Counted from the first letter of the stretch, positions 1 to 6,752 are shown. The stretch is DNA of 6,842 bases from Candidatus Equimonas enterica (GCA_018066225.1 JAGHRU010000045.1:1-6842); one strand, 5' to 3'. The notes: a model not told the origin generated them from the letters alone. Made by a program: numbers and translations.

Positions 1-170
1 TTTACGCCCAGCCCGGACAGCCCGTAGCACCCGCATACGTTCCGCCCACGCAGCCCGCTGCACCTGCCTACACAGCACCTCAGCCTGCCGCTCCTCAGCC
101 CGCTGCACCTGCTGTTGCTCCTCAGCCAGCCGCTCCCGCCCCCAACGAAAGTGAAGACCTGCCCTTCTAA
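1..170 (+). CDS. ssb: Single-stranded DNA-binding protein, C-terminal tail (5' end outside window)
   Basis: The frame that is open from base 3 and ends at the TAA at 168-170 gives a 55-residue tail made almost entirely of Pro, Ala and Gln. It contains four copies of QPAAP and ends in NESEDLPF. An acidic tip ending in D-L-P-F after a disordered low-complexity linker is the hallmark of bacterial SSB. The linker spaces the OB fold from the tip, and the tip docks partner proteins of replication and repair (in other bacteria, RecO, PriA, exonuclease I and polymerase III chi). The OB-fold domain lies upstream and is not visible, so the call rests on the tail alone. The next gene starts 123 nt downstream, and I see no strong intrinsic terminator between them. 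An unrelated protein with a P/A/Q-rich tail is possible, but the exact DLPF end makes SSB much the best reading. Confidence 0.85.
   Translation, partial: YAQPGQPVAPAYVPPTQPAAPAYTAPQPAAPQPAAPAVAPQPAAPAPNESEDLPF
51..137 (+). repeat. QPAAP-encoding imperfect repeats in the SSB linker
   Basis: Four QPAAP pentapeptides (tail residues 17-21, 27-31, 32-36 and 41-45) are encoded by similar stretches built on CAGCC(C/T)GC(T/C)GC. The copies differ mostly at third codon positions, so this is an older, drifting in-frame repeat and not a fresh slippage array. It lengthens the flexible linker and should vary in copy number between strains. Confidence 0.6.
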
Positions 171-293
171 GGCACGCCTGCAAGCCGCAGATTGATATGC
201 ACTTGTAGCCATACATATTCGCAGTAAGGTAAACGCCAGCAACAATCGTTCACCTTGCTGCGAACTACTTTATATCTCCAAAACTCTGCCACG

Positions 294-968
294 ATGAAAA
301 CTTGTCGCAAGATACTGCGCTGGGCTGTTGTCCTCTTCTTTTGCAGTTCCGTCCTCGCCACCATACTCTACCGCTGGCTCCCCGTCCCTGTCACACCGCT
401 TATGCTCATCAGATGTTGCGAGCAGGTAGGCAAAGGCGAAAGCCCTACCCTACACCATCGCTGGGTGTCCTTGGAAGAGATGTCCATCTATATGCCTGTG
501 GCTGTCATCGCCAGTGAAGACCAAAACTTCATGCAGCACAACGGCTTTGACACACAAGCCATCACGAGCGCCATCAACGAGCGACTCGCAGGGAAACGAA
601 AGCGCGGCGGCAGCACCATATCGCAGCAGACGGCGAAGAATGTCTTCCTTTGGCCTACTTCGTCGTGGGTGAGAAAAGGCTTTGAGGTCTATTTCACGTT
701 TCTCATCGAGACCTTTTGGTCGAAGGAGCGTATCATGGAAGTCTATCTCAACTCCATCGAGATGGGCGACGGCATTTACGGTGTAGAGGCGGTGGCGCAG
801 CAAAACTTCGGCTGCCCAGCCAGCGAATTGAAGCGCTCGGAGTGCGCACTCATCGCTGCTACGTTGCCCAATCCGCGTCATTTCAGTTCGCTGCACCCGG
901 GCCCCTATATGCGTAAGCGTCAGCACTGGATAGAGCGACAGATGAAGCACATCCCCGTACTACAATAA
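294..968 (+). CDS. mtgA: Monofunctional biosynthetic peptidoglycan glycosyltransferase MtgA (GT51)
   Basis: MtgA polymerises lipid II into glycan strands at the periplasmic face of the inner membrane and lacks a transpeptidase domain. With the ATG at 294 the protein has 224 residues, close to the usual size of about 230-240. A TTG 39 nt upstream would add 13 residues without membrane-anchor character, so I prefer the ATG. Residues 7-27 form one hydrophobic signal-anchor helix, followed by the MtgA-typical TPLM segment (34-37). The GT51 motifs appear in order: EDQNFMQHNGFD (75-86) with the catalytic Glu75; GGSTISQQ (105-112); RKGFE (128-132) with the second conserved Glu; KERIMEVYLN (144-153); and GIYGVEAVAQ (160-169). 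The protein ends soon after the GT domain, as expected for a monofunctional enzyme. miaA starts 12 nt after the stop, so the two genes are probably co-transcribed. I found no convincing Bacteroidetes promoter in 171-293. Confidence 0.95.
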   Translation: MKTCRKILRWAVVLFFCSSVLATILYRWLPVPVTPLMLIRCCEQVGKGESPTLHHRWVSLEEMSIYMPVAVIASEDQNFMQHNGFDTQAITSAINERLAGKRKRGGSTISQQTAKNVFLWPTSSWVRKGFEVYFTFLIETFWSKERIMEVYLNSIEMGDGIYGVEAVAQQNFGCPASELKRSECALIAATLPNPRHFSSLHPGPYMRKRQHWIERQMKHIPVLQ

Positions 969-980
969 CCCCTCACGCCA

Positions 981-1916
981 ATGCTAACACTTTTAGGCCC
1001 CACAGCCTCGGGCAAGACACAGGTTGCAGCTGCCGTATGCCGCCTTATCGGCGCAGAAATCATCTCGGCAGACTCTCGCCAGGTCTATCGCCGCATGGAC
1101 ATCGGCACGGGGAAAGACCTGGCAGACTACACCATAGACGGCAAGACAGTCCCTTACCATCTCATTGACATCTGTGAGCCGGGCGAGAAGTACAACGTGT
1201 TTCGCTACAAACAAGACTTCGAAACCTGCTACAATGCCATACGCGAGCGCGGACACAAAGTCGTGCTGTGTGGCGGCACAGGGCTATGTATCGAGAGTAT
1301 CTTGCGGGATTATGACATCTCCCCCGTGCCGCAAAACCCGACGCTTCGCAAGGCGTTGAAAGGCCTCTCTCTGCCAGAACTTGCCAGCAAGTTGTCCGCT
1401 CTTAAAGCGCAGAACAACAGCACGATGCACAATGTCACTGACATCGACACTATACCTCGCGCCATACGCGCTATCGAGATAGAGGAAGCCATACGCAGCT
1501 CCCGGGCGGAAGGACTGGAAGCCCCAGCAAAAATGCAGCAGCGTCACGACGTCGTCGTCGGGCTCGAATTGCCACGCGAGTTGCGCCGCGAGCGCATCAC
1601 GCGTCGCCTGCACCAACGCTTACAAGAAGGCATGGTGGAGGAAGTGCGCCGTCTGATAGATAGCGGTGTCGCTCCCGACGACCTTATCTATTATGGCTTG
1701 GAATATAAATTTATCACCCTCCACCTCATCGGCCGCCTCTCCTACGACGAGATGGTGACGCAACTAGAAATCGCCATTCATCAGTTTGCCAAGCGGCAGA
1801 TGACATGGTTTAGAGGTATGGAGCGACGCGGCATCAGCATCCAATGGGTGGATGCCACGTTACCACTCGAGGAGAAGGCGCGTCTTGTAGCGTCTTACGC
1901 GCAGGACATCGGCTAA
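981..1916 (+). CDS. miaA: tRNA dimethylallyltransferase MiaA, divergent Bacteroidetes form
   Basis: MiaA transfers a dimethylallyl group from DMAPP to N6 of adenosine 37 in tRNAs that read codons starting with U. At 311 residues it is full length. Visible motifs are the P-loop GPTASGKT (6-13); SADSRQVYRRMDIGTGK (29-45), with Asp31 as the expected general base; VPYHLIDICEPGEKYNVF (57-74); GGTGL (98-102); the DIDTIPRAIRAIEI segment (154-167) that replaces the usual DP-N-RV-RALE block; and FAKRQMTWFRGM (269-280), which carries the family K-R-Q-TWFR signature. Several positions differ from the E. coli-like consensus: GTGKDL for GTAKPT, Cys103 after GGTGL where Tyr is common, GLEYKF for GYKE, and HQFAKRQ for TRQYAKRQ. 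Bacteroides genomes often carry two miaA paralogues, and this looks like the more divergent type; that assignment is from memory. It sits 12 nt behind mtgA and is followed by a terminator. Confidence 0.93.
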   Translation: MLTLLGPTASGKTQVAAAVCRLIGAEIISADSRQVYRRMDIGTGKDLADYTIDGKTVPYHLIDICEPGEKYNVFRYKQDFETCYNAIRERGHKVVLCGGTGLCIESILRDYDISPVPQNPTLRKALKGLSLPELASKLSALKAQNNSTMHNVTDIDTIPRAIRAIEIEEAIRSSRAEGLEAPAKMQQRHDVVVGLELPRELRRERITRRLHQRLQEGMVEEVRRLIDSGVAPDDLIYYGLEYKFITLHLIGRLSYDEMVTQLEIAIHQFAKRQMTWFRGMERRGISIQWVDATLPLEEKARLVASYAQDIG

Positions 1917-1940
1917 CATCTTAAAGCACTTGTTGCGACT

Positions 1941-1990
1941 TGGGCAGATAGGAAAAACTGTCTGCCCAGAGAGTTTTTCCTGTCTGCCCA
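1941..1990 (+). other. Long hairpin (19-bp stem) downstream of miaA
   Basis: Bases 1941-1959 are the reverse complement of 1972-1990 apart from one G-T wobble (T1949 with G1982), giving a 19-bp stem with a 12-nt loop at 1960-1971. The loop contains copy 2 of the decamer. No T-run follows the stem, so it is more likely a transcript 3'-end stabiliser or a repeat by-product than a terminator by itself. Confidence 0.7.
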
Positions 1991-2014
1991 GATCGGTTTC
2001 ACGGTCTGGGCAGA
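1941..2014. repeat. Cluster of four TCTGCCCAGA-type decamers, both orientations
   Basis: The core appears as TGGGCAGA (1941-1948), TCTGCCCAGA (1961-1970), TCTGCCCAGA (1983-1992) and TCTGGGCAGA (2005-2014, the exact reverse complement of copies 2 and 3). Copies 2 and 3 lie in two adjacent 22-bp units (1958-1979 and 1980-2001) that share their first 13 bases (CTGTCTGCCCAGA) and part of a T-rich end. Core starts are spaced about 20, 22 and 24 bp. The cluster begins 24 bp after the miaA stop and is wholly intergenic. A related cluster occurs at 6783-6836, so this is probably a dispersed intergenic repeat family. I do not recognise a named family. Confidence 0.75.
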
Positions 2015-2022
2015 CCGTTTTT
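2002..2022 (+). terminator. Intrinsic terminator after mtgA-miaA
   Basis: CGGTCTG (2002-2008) and CAGACCG (2011-2017) are perfect inverted repeats. They fold as a 6-7 bp GC-rich stem with a 2-4 nt loop and are followed directly by five T residues (2018-2022). The position, about 85 nt after the miaA stop and about 65 nt before the next promoter's -33 box, fits the end of the mtgA-miaA transcript. The stem embeds the last copy of the decamer repeat. Confidence 0.7.
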
Positions 2023-2085
2023 GCAGCGTGTAAGTGCAAAAGCACCAGCAATTTCAAGTATTTACGCAGAAGACGTGACTAATCT

Positions 2086-2116
2086 TTTGCTATTTGGAAT
2101 ATAATGTGTAACTTTG
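2086..2116 (+). promoter_or_regulatory. Bacteroidetes-type promoter for the glycogen operon
   Basis: TTTG at 2086-2089 (-33 box) and TAACTTTG at 2109-2116 (exact match to the TAnnTTTG -7 consensus) are separated by 19 nt, the preferred spacing for the primary sigma factor of Bacteroidetes. Transcription would start near 2121-2124, giving a 5' leader of only about 20 nt before the ATG at 2144. The promoter also excludes the in-frame TTG at 2114, which lies inside the -7 box. Confidence 0.85.
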
Positions 2117-2143
2117 TGGCGTGTCTATATTAACAAAGAAGTC

Positions 2144-4099
2144 ATGTCATATCTTCGTTTTGACAAAGCTCAGGTGACCAATTTGCAAGACTCTTTGAAG
2201 AAAGAGCTGTTGTTTGCAAACGTATCAGGGGCTTACTGCGCCACGACCTTAACGGGCTGCAACATCCGCAAGTACCACGGGCTCTTCGTCGTTCCCATTC
2301 CCGAGATAGACGATGAGCACTATGTGCTGCTCTCTGCCTTGGACGAGACCATCATACAGCACGGTGCGGCTTTCAATTTAGGCCTGCACCAATATGCTGG
2401 TGGCCATTTCAGCCCCAAGGGACACAAGTACATACTGTCCTTTGAATGGGAAGACATACCGACGTGGATTTACCGTATCGGTGGCGTGTTGCTGAAGAAA
2501 GAAATCATCTTCCGCGGTTTGCAGAAACGGCTGTTCATACGCTACACGCTCCTCGATGCCCATAGCGAGACGACGCTGCGCCTCAAGCCCTATCTGGCTT
2601 TCCGCAGCGTGAGAGCATGGACGCACGAGAATGGCACAGCCAACACGGCCTTTACGCCATGCGAAAATGGTATAGCCATGTGCCTCTATCCGCGTTATCC
2701 TCAACTATATATGCAGACCGACTGTCCCTGCACTTACCACCACGCACCCGACTGGTACCGCAACTTCGAGTACATCAAGGAGAAGGAGCGTGGCTACGAA
2801 GAACTGGAAGACCTGCTCGTACCGGGATACTTCGAACTCACGTTGCGCAAGGGGCAGAGCGTCATATTCACCGCTTCGCTACGCGAACGCGACCCCAAGA
2901 CTTTTGAGCACATCATCGCCGAGGAACGCTCCAACTATATCAAGCGCGACTCCCTCTACCATTGCCTCGTCGATGCCGCCTTGCAGTTTAAGGTAGAGCA
3001 AGACGGTGAGACCTATCTCCTTGCAGGCCATCCGTGGTTTAAGGCCAGAGCCCGCGACACCTTCATCGCTATGCCGGGCCTGACCCTCAGCATAGGCGAG
3101 ACGCGCCACTACGAAGCCTATATGAACACGGCGGCAAAAGCCCTGGAAGAATTCATGGAGGGACGCGACATCTCCGTCCGCATCAGCGAAGTGGAGCAGC
3201 CCGATATCCTCCTTTGGGCGATATGGTGCATCCAGATGTATGCCCACTACGAAGGCATCAAAGCCTGCGCCCGACGCTACGGCAAGCTCTGCCACAAGAT
3301 GCTGGACTACATCCGTATGGGGCGGCACAGCAACCTCTTTCTCCACGACAACGGACTGCTATACAGCAACGGTCGGGAAAAGGCAGTGACCTGGATGAAT
3401 GCCATGTGCGACGGTCGCCCCATCACGCCACGCTCGGGCTACATCGTAGAGTTCAATGCCCTATGGTACAATGCCGTCTGCTTCTCGGCCGCGTTGCACC
3501 GCTGCGAGGGCACCAAGCAAGCCATCGCTATGGCCGAGCGAAGTGAACAGGAGGCAGAACAAATAGCGCAATCCTTCCGCGAGGTCTTCCTCAACGAGAA
3601 AGGATATCTCTACGACTATGTCGATGGTAGCACGCAGGAGATAAGCGTGCGCCCCAATCAGCTTATGGCCATCGCCCTGCCCTATAGCCCGCTGGACAAT
3701 CGCCTGAGCAAGGGCGTGCTGGACGTCTGCACCCGCGAACTGGCTACGCCGAAAGGCATCCGTAGTCTCTCGCCCAAGAACGGCGCATACAACCCACGCT
3801 ATATCGGCCGTCAGGAAGAGCGCGACAAGGCCTACCACCAAGGCACGGCATGGCCATGGCTTATGGCATTTTATCTGGAGGCATACAAGCGTATCTACAA
3901 GATGAGCGGCATCAACTACATTGAGCGGCAATTGGTTGGTCTGGAGGAGGAACTGTTTTACCACTGTGTGGGCACCATTCCCGAGGTCTTTGACGGCAAT
4001 CCTCCTTTCAGCGGTAGAGGCGCCATGTCGTTTGCCATGAACGTAGGCGGCATCCTACGCACCCTGCGCCTCACCGAGCGCCCTATCTCCACCCCTTAA
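2144..4099 (+). CDS. Glycogen debranching enzyme (amylo-alpha-1,6-glucosidase, GDE family, GH133-like)
   Basis: This family hydrolyses alpha-1,6 branch points of glycogen or related glucans in the cytoplasm; no signal peptide is present. The protein has 651 residues from the ATG at 2144, the start imposed by the promoter. The N-terminal GDE domain includes TGCNIRKYHGLFVVP (37-51). The C-terminal (alpha/alpha)6 catalytic domain shows GHPWFKARARDTFIAMPGL (295-313), TWMNA (416-420), IVEFNALWYN (434-443), RPNQLMAI (503-510), YHQGTAWPW (564-572) and TIPEVFDG (611-618). Glu614 matches the family general base. Asn419 occupies the position that is Asp (WMDA, putative general acid) in most relatives I can recall, so activity may be altered, or the clade may use a variant active site. 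It is the first gene of a three-gene operon, with the glycosyltransferase 15 nt downstream, which points to endogenous glycogen turnover and not uptake of dietary starch. Confidence 0.9.
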   Translation: MSYLRFDKAQVTNLQDSLKKELLFANVSGAYCATTLTGCNIRKYHGLFVVPIPEIDDEHYVLLSALDETIIQHGAAFNLGLHQYAGGHFSPKGHKYILSFEWEDIPTWIYRIGGVLLKKEIIFRGLQKRLFIRYTLLDAHSETTLRLKPYLAFRSVRAWTHENGTANTAFTPCENGIAMCLYPRYPQLYMQTDCPCTYHHAPDWYRNFEYIKEKERGYEELEDLLVPGYFELTLRKGQSVIFTASLRERDPKTFEHIIAEERSNYIKRDSLYHCLVDAALQFKVEQDGETYLLAGHPWFKARARDTFIAMPGLTLSIGETRHYEAYMNTAAKALEEFMEGRDISVRISEVEQPDILLWAIWCIQMYAHYEGIKACARRYGKLCHKMLDYIRMGRHSNLFLHDNGLLYSNGREKAVTWMNAMCDGRPITPRSGYIVEFNALWYNAVCFSAALHRCEGTKQAIAMAERSEQEAEQIAQSFREVFLNEKGYLYDYVDGSTQEISVRPNQLMAIALPYSPLDNRLSKGVLDVCTRELATPKGIRSLSPKNGAYNPRYIGRQEERDKAYHQGTAWPWLMAFYLEAYKRIYKMSGINYIERQLVGLEEELFYHCVGTIPEVFDGNPPFSGRGAMSFAMNVGGILRTLRLTERPISTP

Positions 4100-4114
4100 C
4101 GCATTGCGATTGTC

Positions 4115-5365
4115 ATGAAAGTACTTATGTTTGGTTGGGAATTCCCACCTAAAATTTACGGCGGCCTTGCGGTGGCTTCCTACGGCATTACCAATGGTCT
4201 GAGCCACATTGAGGGCGTAGAAACTACATTTTGCCTGCCGCGCCCTTGCGGCGAGGAAGAAGATTTCCTCAACATCGTGGCGATGAACGAAGTCCCTATC
4301 GTATGGCGCGACCACGACTGCAACTATCTCCGCGAGCATCTGCACACCAACAGCACCGAAGATTACTACCGCTATCGCGATGCCATATATGCCGACTTCA
4401 ACTATCGCAACGTCAACGAATTAGGGGGACTGGACTTCGCAGGCGGCTATCCGTCAAATCTGCAAGAGGAAATCAACAACTTCTCCATCATAGCCGGCGT
4501 CGTGGCGCGTGCCCGCTCCTTCGACATCATCCACGCCCACGACTGGCTGACATTTCCAGCAGGCGTACACGCCAAACAAGTGAGCGGCAAGCCGTTGGTC
4601 ATCCATGTGCATGCCACAGACTTCGACCGCAGCCGTGGGAAAGTCAATCCCACCGTCTATGCTGTGGAGAAAGACGGGATGGACCACGCCGACTGCATCA
4701 TGTGTGTCAGCGAACTCACCCGACAGACCGTCATACGCCACTATCACCAAGATCCTGCCAAGTGCGTCGCAATGCACAATGCCGTCTATCCGCTCAGCCG
4801 GGAAATACAAGAGATAAAACCGCAGAAGCGCGGTAACGAGAAGATTGTCACCTTCCTCGGTCGTATCACTATGCAGAAAGGGCCAGAGTACTTCGTGGAA
4901 GCGGCAGCCAAAGTGCTGGAGCGCACCCGCGGCATCCGCTTCTGGATGGCAGGCTCGGGCGACAAACTCGAAGAGATGATAGCACTGGTGGCGAAGCGTG
5001 GCATCTCCGACAGGTTTCACTTCCCGGGTTTCCAACGCGGTCGTCAGGTCTATGAATGTTACAAGAACAGTGATGTCTTCGTCATGCCCTCCGTAAGCGA
5101 GCCCTTCGGCATTGCCCCTCTTGAAGCCATGCAATGCGGCTGTCCATGCATCATCTCCAAGCAGAGCGGCTGCGGCGAGATACTCAAGCGCTGCATCAAG
5201 ACCAACTACTGGGACATTGATGCCATGGCCGATGCCATCTACTCCATATGCACCAATGAAGGTCTCTACAACTACTTACGCGAAGAAGGCAAGAAAGAAG
5301 TTGATGGCATCACATGGGACAAAGTCGCCCAGCGCATCTACGACTGCTACCGCAGGCTCATATAG
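4115..5365 (+). CDS. Glycogen-synthase-like glycosyltransferase (GT-B fold, GT4-type)
   Basis: This is a 416-residue cytoplasmic GT-B transferase. The N-terminal lobe starts MKVLMFGWEFPP and has a KxxGGL loop (13-18) like that of glycogen synthases, then IHAHDW (139-144) and VHATDF (165-170). The C-terminal lobe carries FLGR (247-250), QKG (254-256), the AGSGD turn (279-283) and the retaining-transferase E-x7-E motif SEPFGIAPLE (Glu329 and Glu337), which contacts the sugar nucleotide. The likely reaction is alpha-1,4 extension of glycogen from a sugar nucleotide. UDP-glucose-dependent glycogen synthesis has been reported for Prevotella bryantii, so UDP-glucose is a reasonable donor here, but the sequence does not decide it. 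The specific substrate is inferred from its position between a debranching enzyme and a GH57 protein; another GT4 activity remains possible. It lies 15 nt after the upstream stop and 47 nt before the next ATG. Confidence 0.85.
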   Translation: MKVLMFGWEFPPKIYGGLAVASYGITNGLSHIEGVETTFCLPRPCGEEEDFLNIVAMNEVPIVWRDHDCNYLREHLHTNSTEDYYRYRDAIYADFNYRNVNELGGLDFAGGYPSNLQEEINNFSIIAGVVARARSFDIIHAHDWLTFPAGVHAKQVSGKPLVIHVHATDFDRSRGKVNPTVYAVEKDGMDHADCIMCVSELTRQTVIRHYHQDPAKCVAMHNAVYPLSREIQEIKPQKRGNEKIVTFLGRITMQKGPEYFVEAAAKVLERTRGIRFWMAGSGDKLEEMIALVAKRGISDRFHFPGFQRGRQVYECYKNSDVFVMPSVSEPFGIAPLEAMQCGCPCIISKQSGCGEILKRCIKTNYWDIDAMADAIYSICTNEGLYNYLREEGKKEVDGITWDKVAQRIYDCYRRLI

Positions 5366-5412
5366 CCGCTCCACCGCCCACACTCCCCCAACCCTATAAC
5401 CAACCACACGTC

Positions 5413-6729
5413 ATGAAGACCATCTGTTTACATTTCGAGATACACCAGAATGTCCATCTCAAGCGCTATCGCTTCTCGGAGATTGGCACGGACCACTACT
5501 ACTACGATGACTACCAGAACGAGCAGTCCATTGCAGAGACCGTAGCACAGAGTTACGCCCCCGCACTCAAGACGCTGCTAAGCATGACACGCGACTACAA
5601 GGGCATGTTTAAGTGCGCCTTTTCCGTCTCGGGCGTCACACTGGAACTGCTGGAACAGTATGCACCAGAAGTCATCGACCTGCTGCAAGACCTCAGCCAG
5701 ACAGGCCAAGTGGAATTTCTGGCCGAGCCCTATGGTCATGGTTTCTCAAGCATCATGGATGCCGAGGCATTTCGCGAAGAGACACTGCTGCTCTCGGAGA
5801 AAATAGCCTCCCTCTTCGGCATGCGTCCCAAGGTCTTTGCCAACAGTTGTCTCATGTATAGCGACGACATCGGCGAACAGATTGGTGACATGGGCTTCAT
5901 AGGCATCTTGGGCGAGGGCGCGCGCCACGTCTTGGGATGGAAGAGCCCGCACTTCCTCTATCAGAGCAACCGCAACCCTGCGCTACGCGTCTTGCTGCGC
6001 GACTATCGTCTATCGGAAGACATCGCCTACAATTTCGGCAACCCTGCGTGGAGCGAATATCCCCTCTACGCCGAGACCTTTGCTCACTGGATAGACAACC
6101 TCCCCGAGGAAGAACAGGTCGTGACGCTGAGTCTCGAACTTTGCGCCCTCGGCATCTTCCAGCCTTTGAGCACACACATTCTGGACTTCCTCTACGCCTT
6201 ACCCGCCGAGATGCAGCAGAAAGGCATCACCTTCAGCACACCCTCGGAAGTGTGTGAGCAATTACGGCCCATCGGCGAGATAGACGTGGAAGCCCCCGTG
6301 ACATGGGTCGATGAAGAGCGCGACCTCTCGCCGTGGCTGGGCAACGTCATGCAGCGTGAAGCCTTGAAGAAACTTTACAGCATCGCTGAGCGCTTGCGTG
6401 CCACACAAGACCTCAAACTCATGCTCGACTGGTACCGACTGCAAGCCAGCAACAACTTCCGCTTCATGAACACCAAGCCGGGTAGTGAGAACGCCTATCG
6501 CGGCCTCTACGATTCTCCCTACGACGCCTTCACCAACTACATGAACATCCTCGCCGACTTCATCACACGGGTGAGAAATCGCTATCCCGAGACCATCGAC
6601 AACGAGGAACTCAACTCGCTGCTGACGACCATCAAGAATATGGGTGACGAACTCGCCATGAAGGACAAGGAAATCACCAAGTTGCGCCACATGGTAGAGA
6701 AACTACGCAACGCCAAGACGCAGAAATAG
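5413..6729 (+). CDS. GH57 alpha-amylase-like protein with substituted catalytic residues
   Basis: The fold is GH57 along its whole length: LHFEIHQNVHLKRYRF (6-21, motif 1), VEFLAEPYGHGF (100-111, motif 2), VFANSCLMYSDDIG (141-154, motif 3), EEQVVTLSLELCALGIFQ (233-250, motif 4) and SNNFRFMNTK (346-355, motif 5). Active GH57 amylases typically read NTELIY in motif 3, DYETFGEH in motif 4 and DHFYYM in motif 5. Here the nucleophile Glu is Cys146, the proton-donor Asp aligns without gaps to Glu242, and the flanking Glu, His and aromatic residues are lost. The substrate-channel scaffold (HVLGWKSPHFLY, 172-183) is kept. Residues about 398-438 look like a coiled coil. I chose the ATG at 5413 (438 residues) because motif 1 starts right after it; the open frame extends upstream to 5314 but overlaps the preceding gene and codes for low-complexity sequence. 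It is probably a non-hydrolytic glucan-binding partner of the operon; altered catalysis cannot be excluded. Confidence 0.88.
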   Translation: MKTICLHFEIHQNVHLKRYRFSEIGTDHYYYDDYQNEQSIAETVAQSYAPALKTLLSMTRDYKGMFKCAFSVSGVTLELLEQYAPEVIDLLQDLSQTGQVEFLAEPYGHGFSSIMDAEAFREETLLLSEKIASLFGMRPKVFANSCLMYSDDIGEQIGDMGFIGILGEGARHVLGWKSPHFLYQSNRNPALRVLLRDYRLSEDIAYNFGNPAWSEYPLYAETFAHWIDNLPEEEQVVTLSLELCALGIFQPLSTHILDFLYALPAEMQQKGITFSTPSEVCEQLRPIGEIDVEAPVTWVDEERDLSPWLGNVMQREALKKLYSIAERLRATQDLKLMLDWYRLQASNNFRFMNTKPGSENAYRGLYDSPYDAFTNYMNILADFITRVRNRYPETIDNEELNSLLTTIKNMGDELAMKDKEITKLRHMVEKLRNAKTQK

Positions 6730-6752
6730 TTGCTTTGGCCTACCCTCCCCGC

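Noticed and set aside
1..170. Collagen-like or surface repeat protein
   Set aside because: The P/A/Q-rich repeats end exactly in an acidic DLPF tip, which is the SSB signature.
255..293. TTG start upstream of mtgA
   Set aside because: It adds 13 residues not seen in the family and would push the signal-anchor helix inward; the ATG at 294 gives a normal MtgA N-terminus.
171..293. Promoter for mtgA in the ssb-mtgA spacer
   Set aside because: The best candidates (a TACTTTAT at 266-273 and a TACATATT near 213) match TAnnTTTG poorly and lack a TTTG box at 19-21 nt.
450..950. Long antisense open frame (166 codons) opposite mtgA
   Set aside because: It mirrors the GT51 gene. High third-position G+C removes stops from antisense frames, and the translation shows no recognisable motif. 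The antisense frames at 2879-3346, 3461-3964, 4454-5134 and 6262-6690 are rejected for the same reason.
1941..2014. CRISPR array
   Set aside because: Cores are only about 10 bp, in mixed orientation, with spacing of 20-24 bp and partly repeated spacers; there are no cas genes in the window.
1860..2057. Minus-strand 65-codon open frame across the miaA end and repeat cluster
   Set aside because: It runs through the inverted repeats and terminator, has no credible promoter or start context, and overlaps the 3' end of miaA.
2114..2143. TTG start upstream of the debranching enzyme
   Set aside because: It lies inside the TAACTTTG promoter box and upstream of the expected transcription start, so it cannot be translated from this promoter.
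5314..5412. N-terminal extension of the GH57 protein
   Set aside because: It overlaps the end of the glycosyltransferase gene, reads as Pro-rich low complexity, and GH57 motif 1 begins right after the ATG at 5413.
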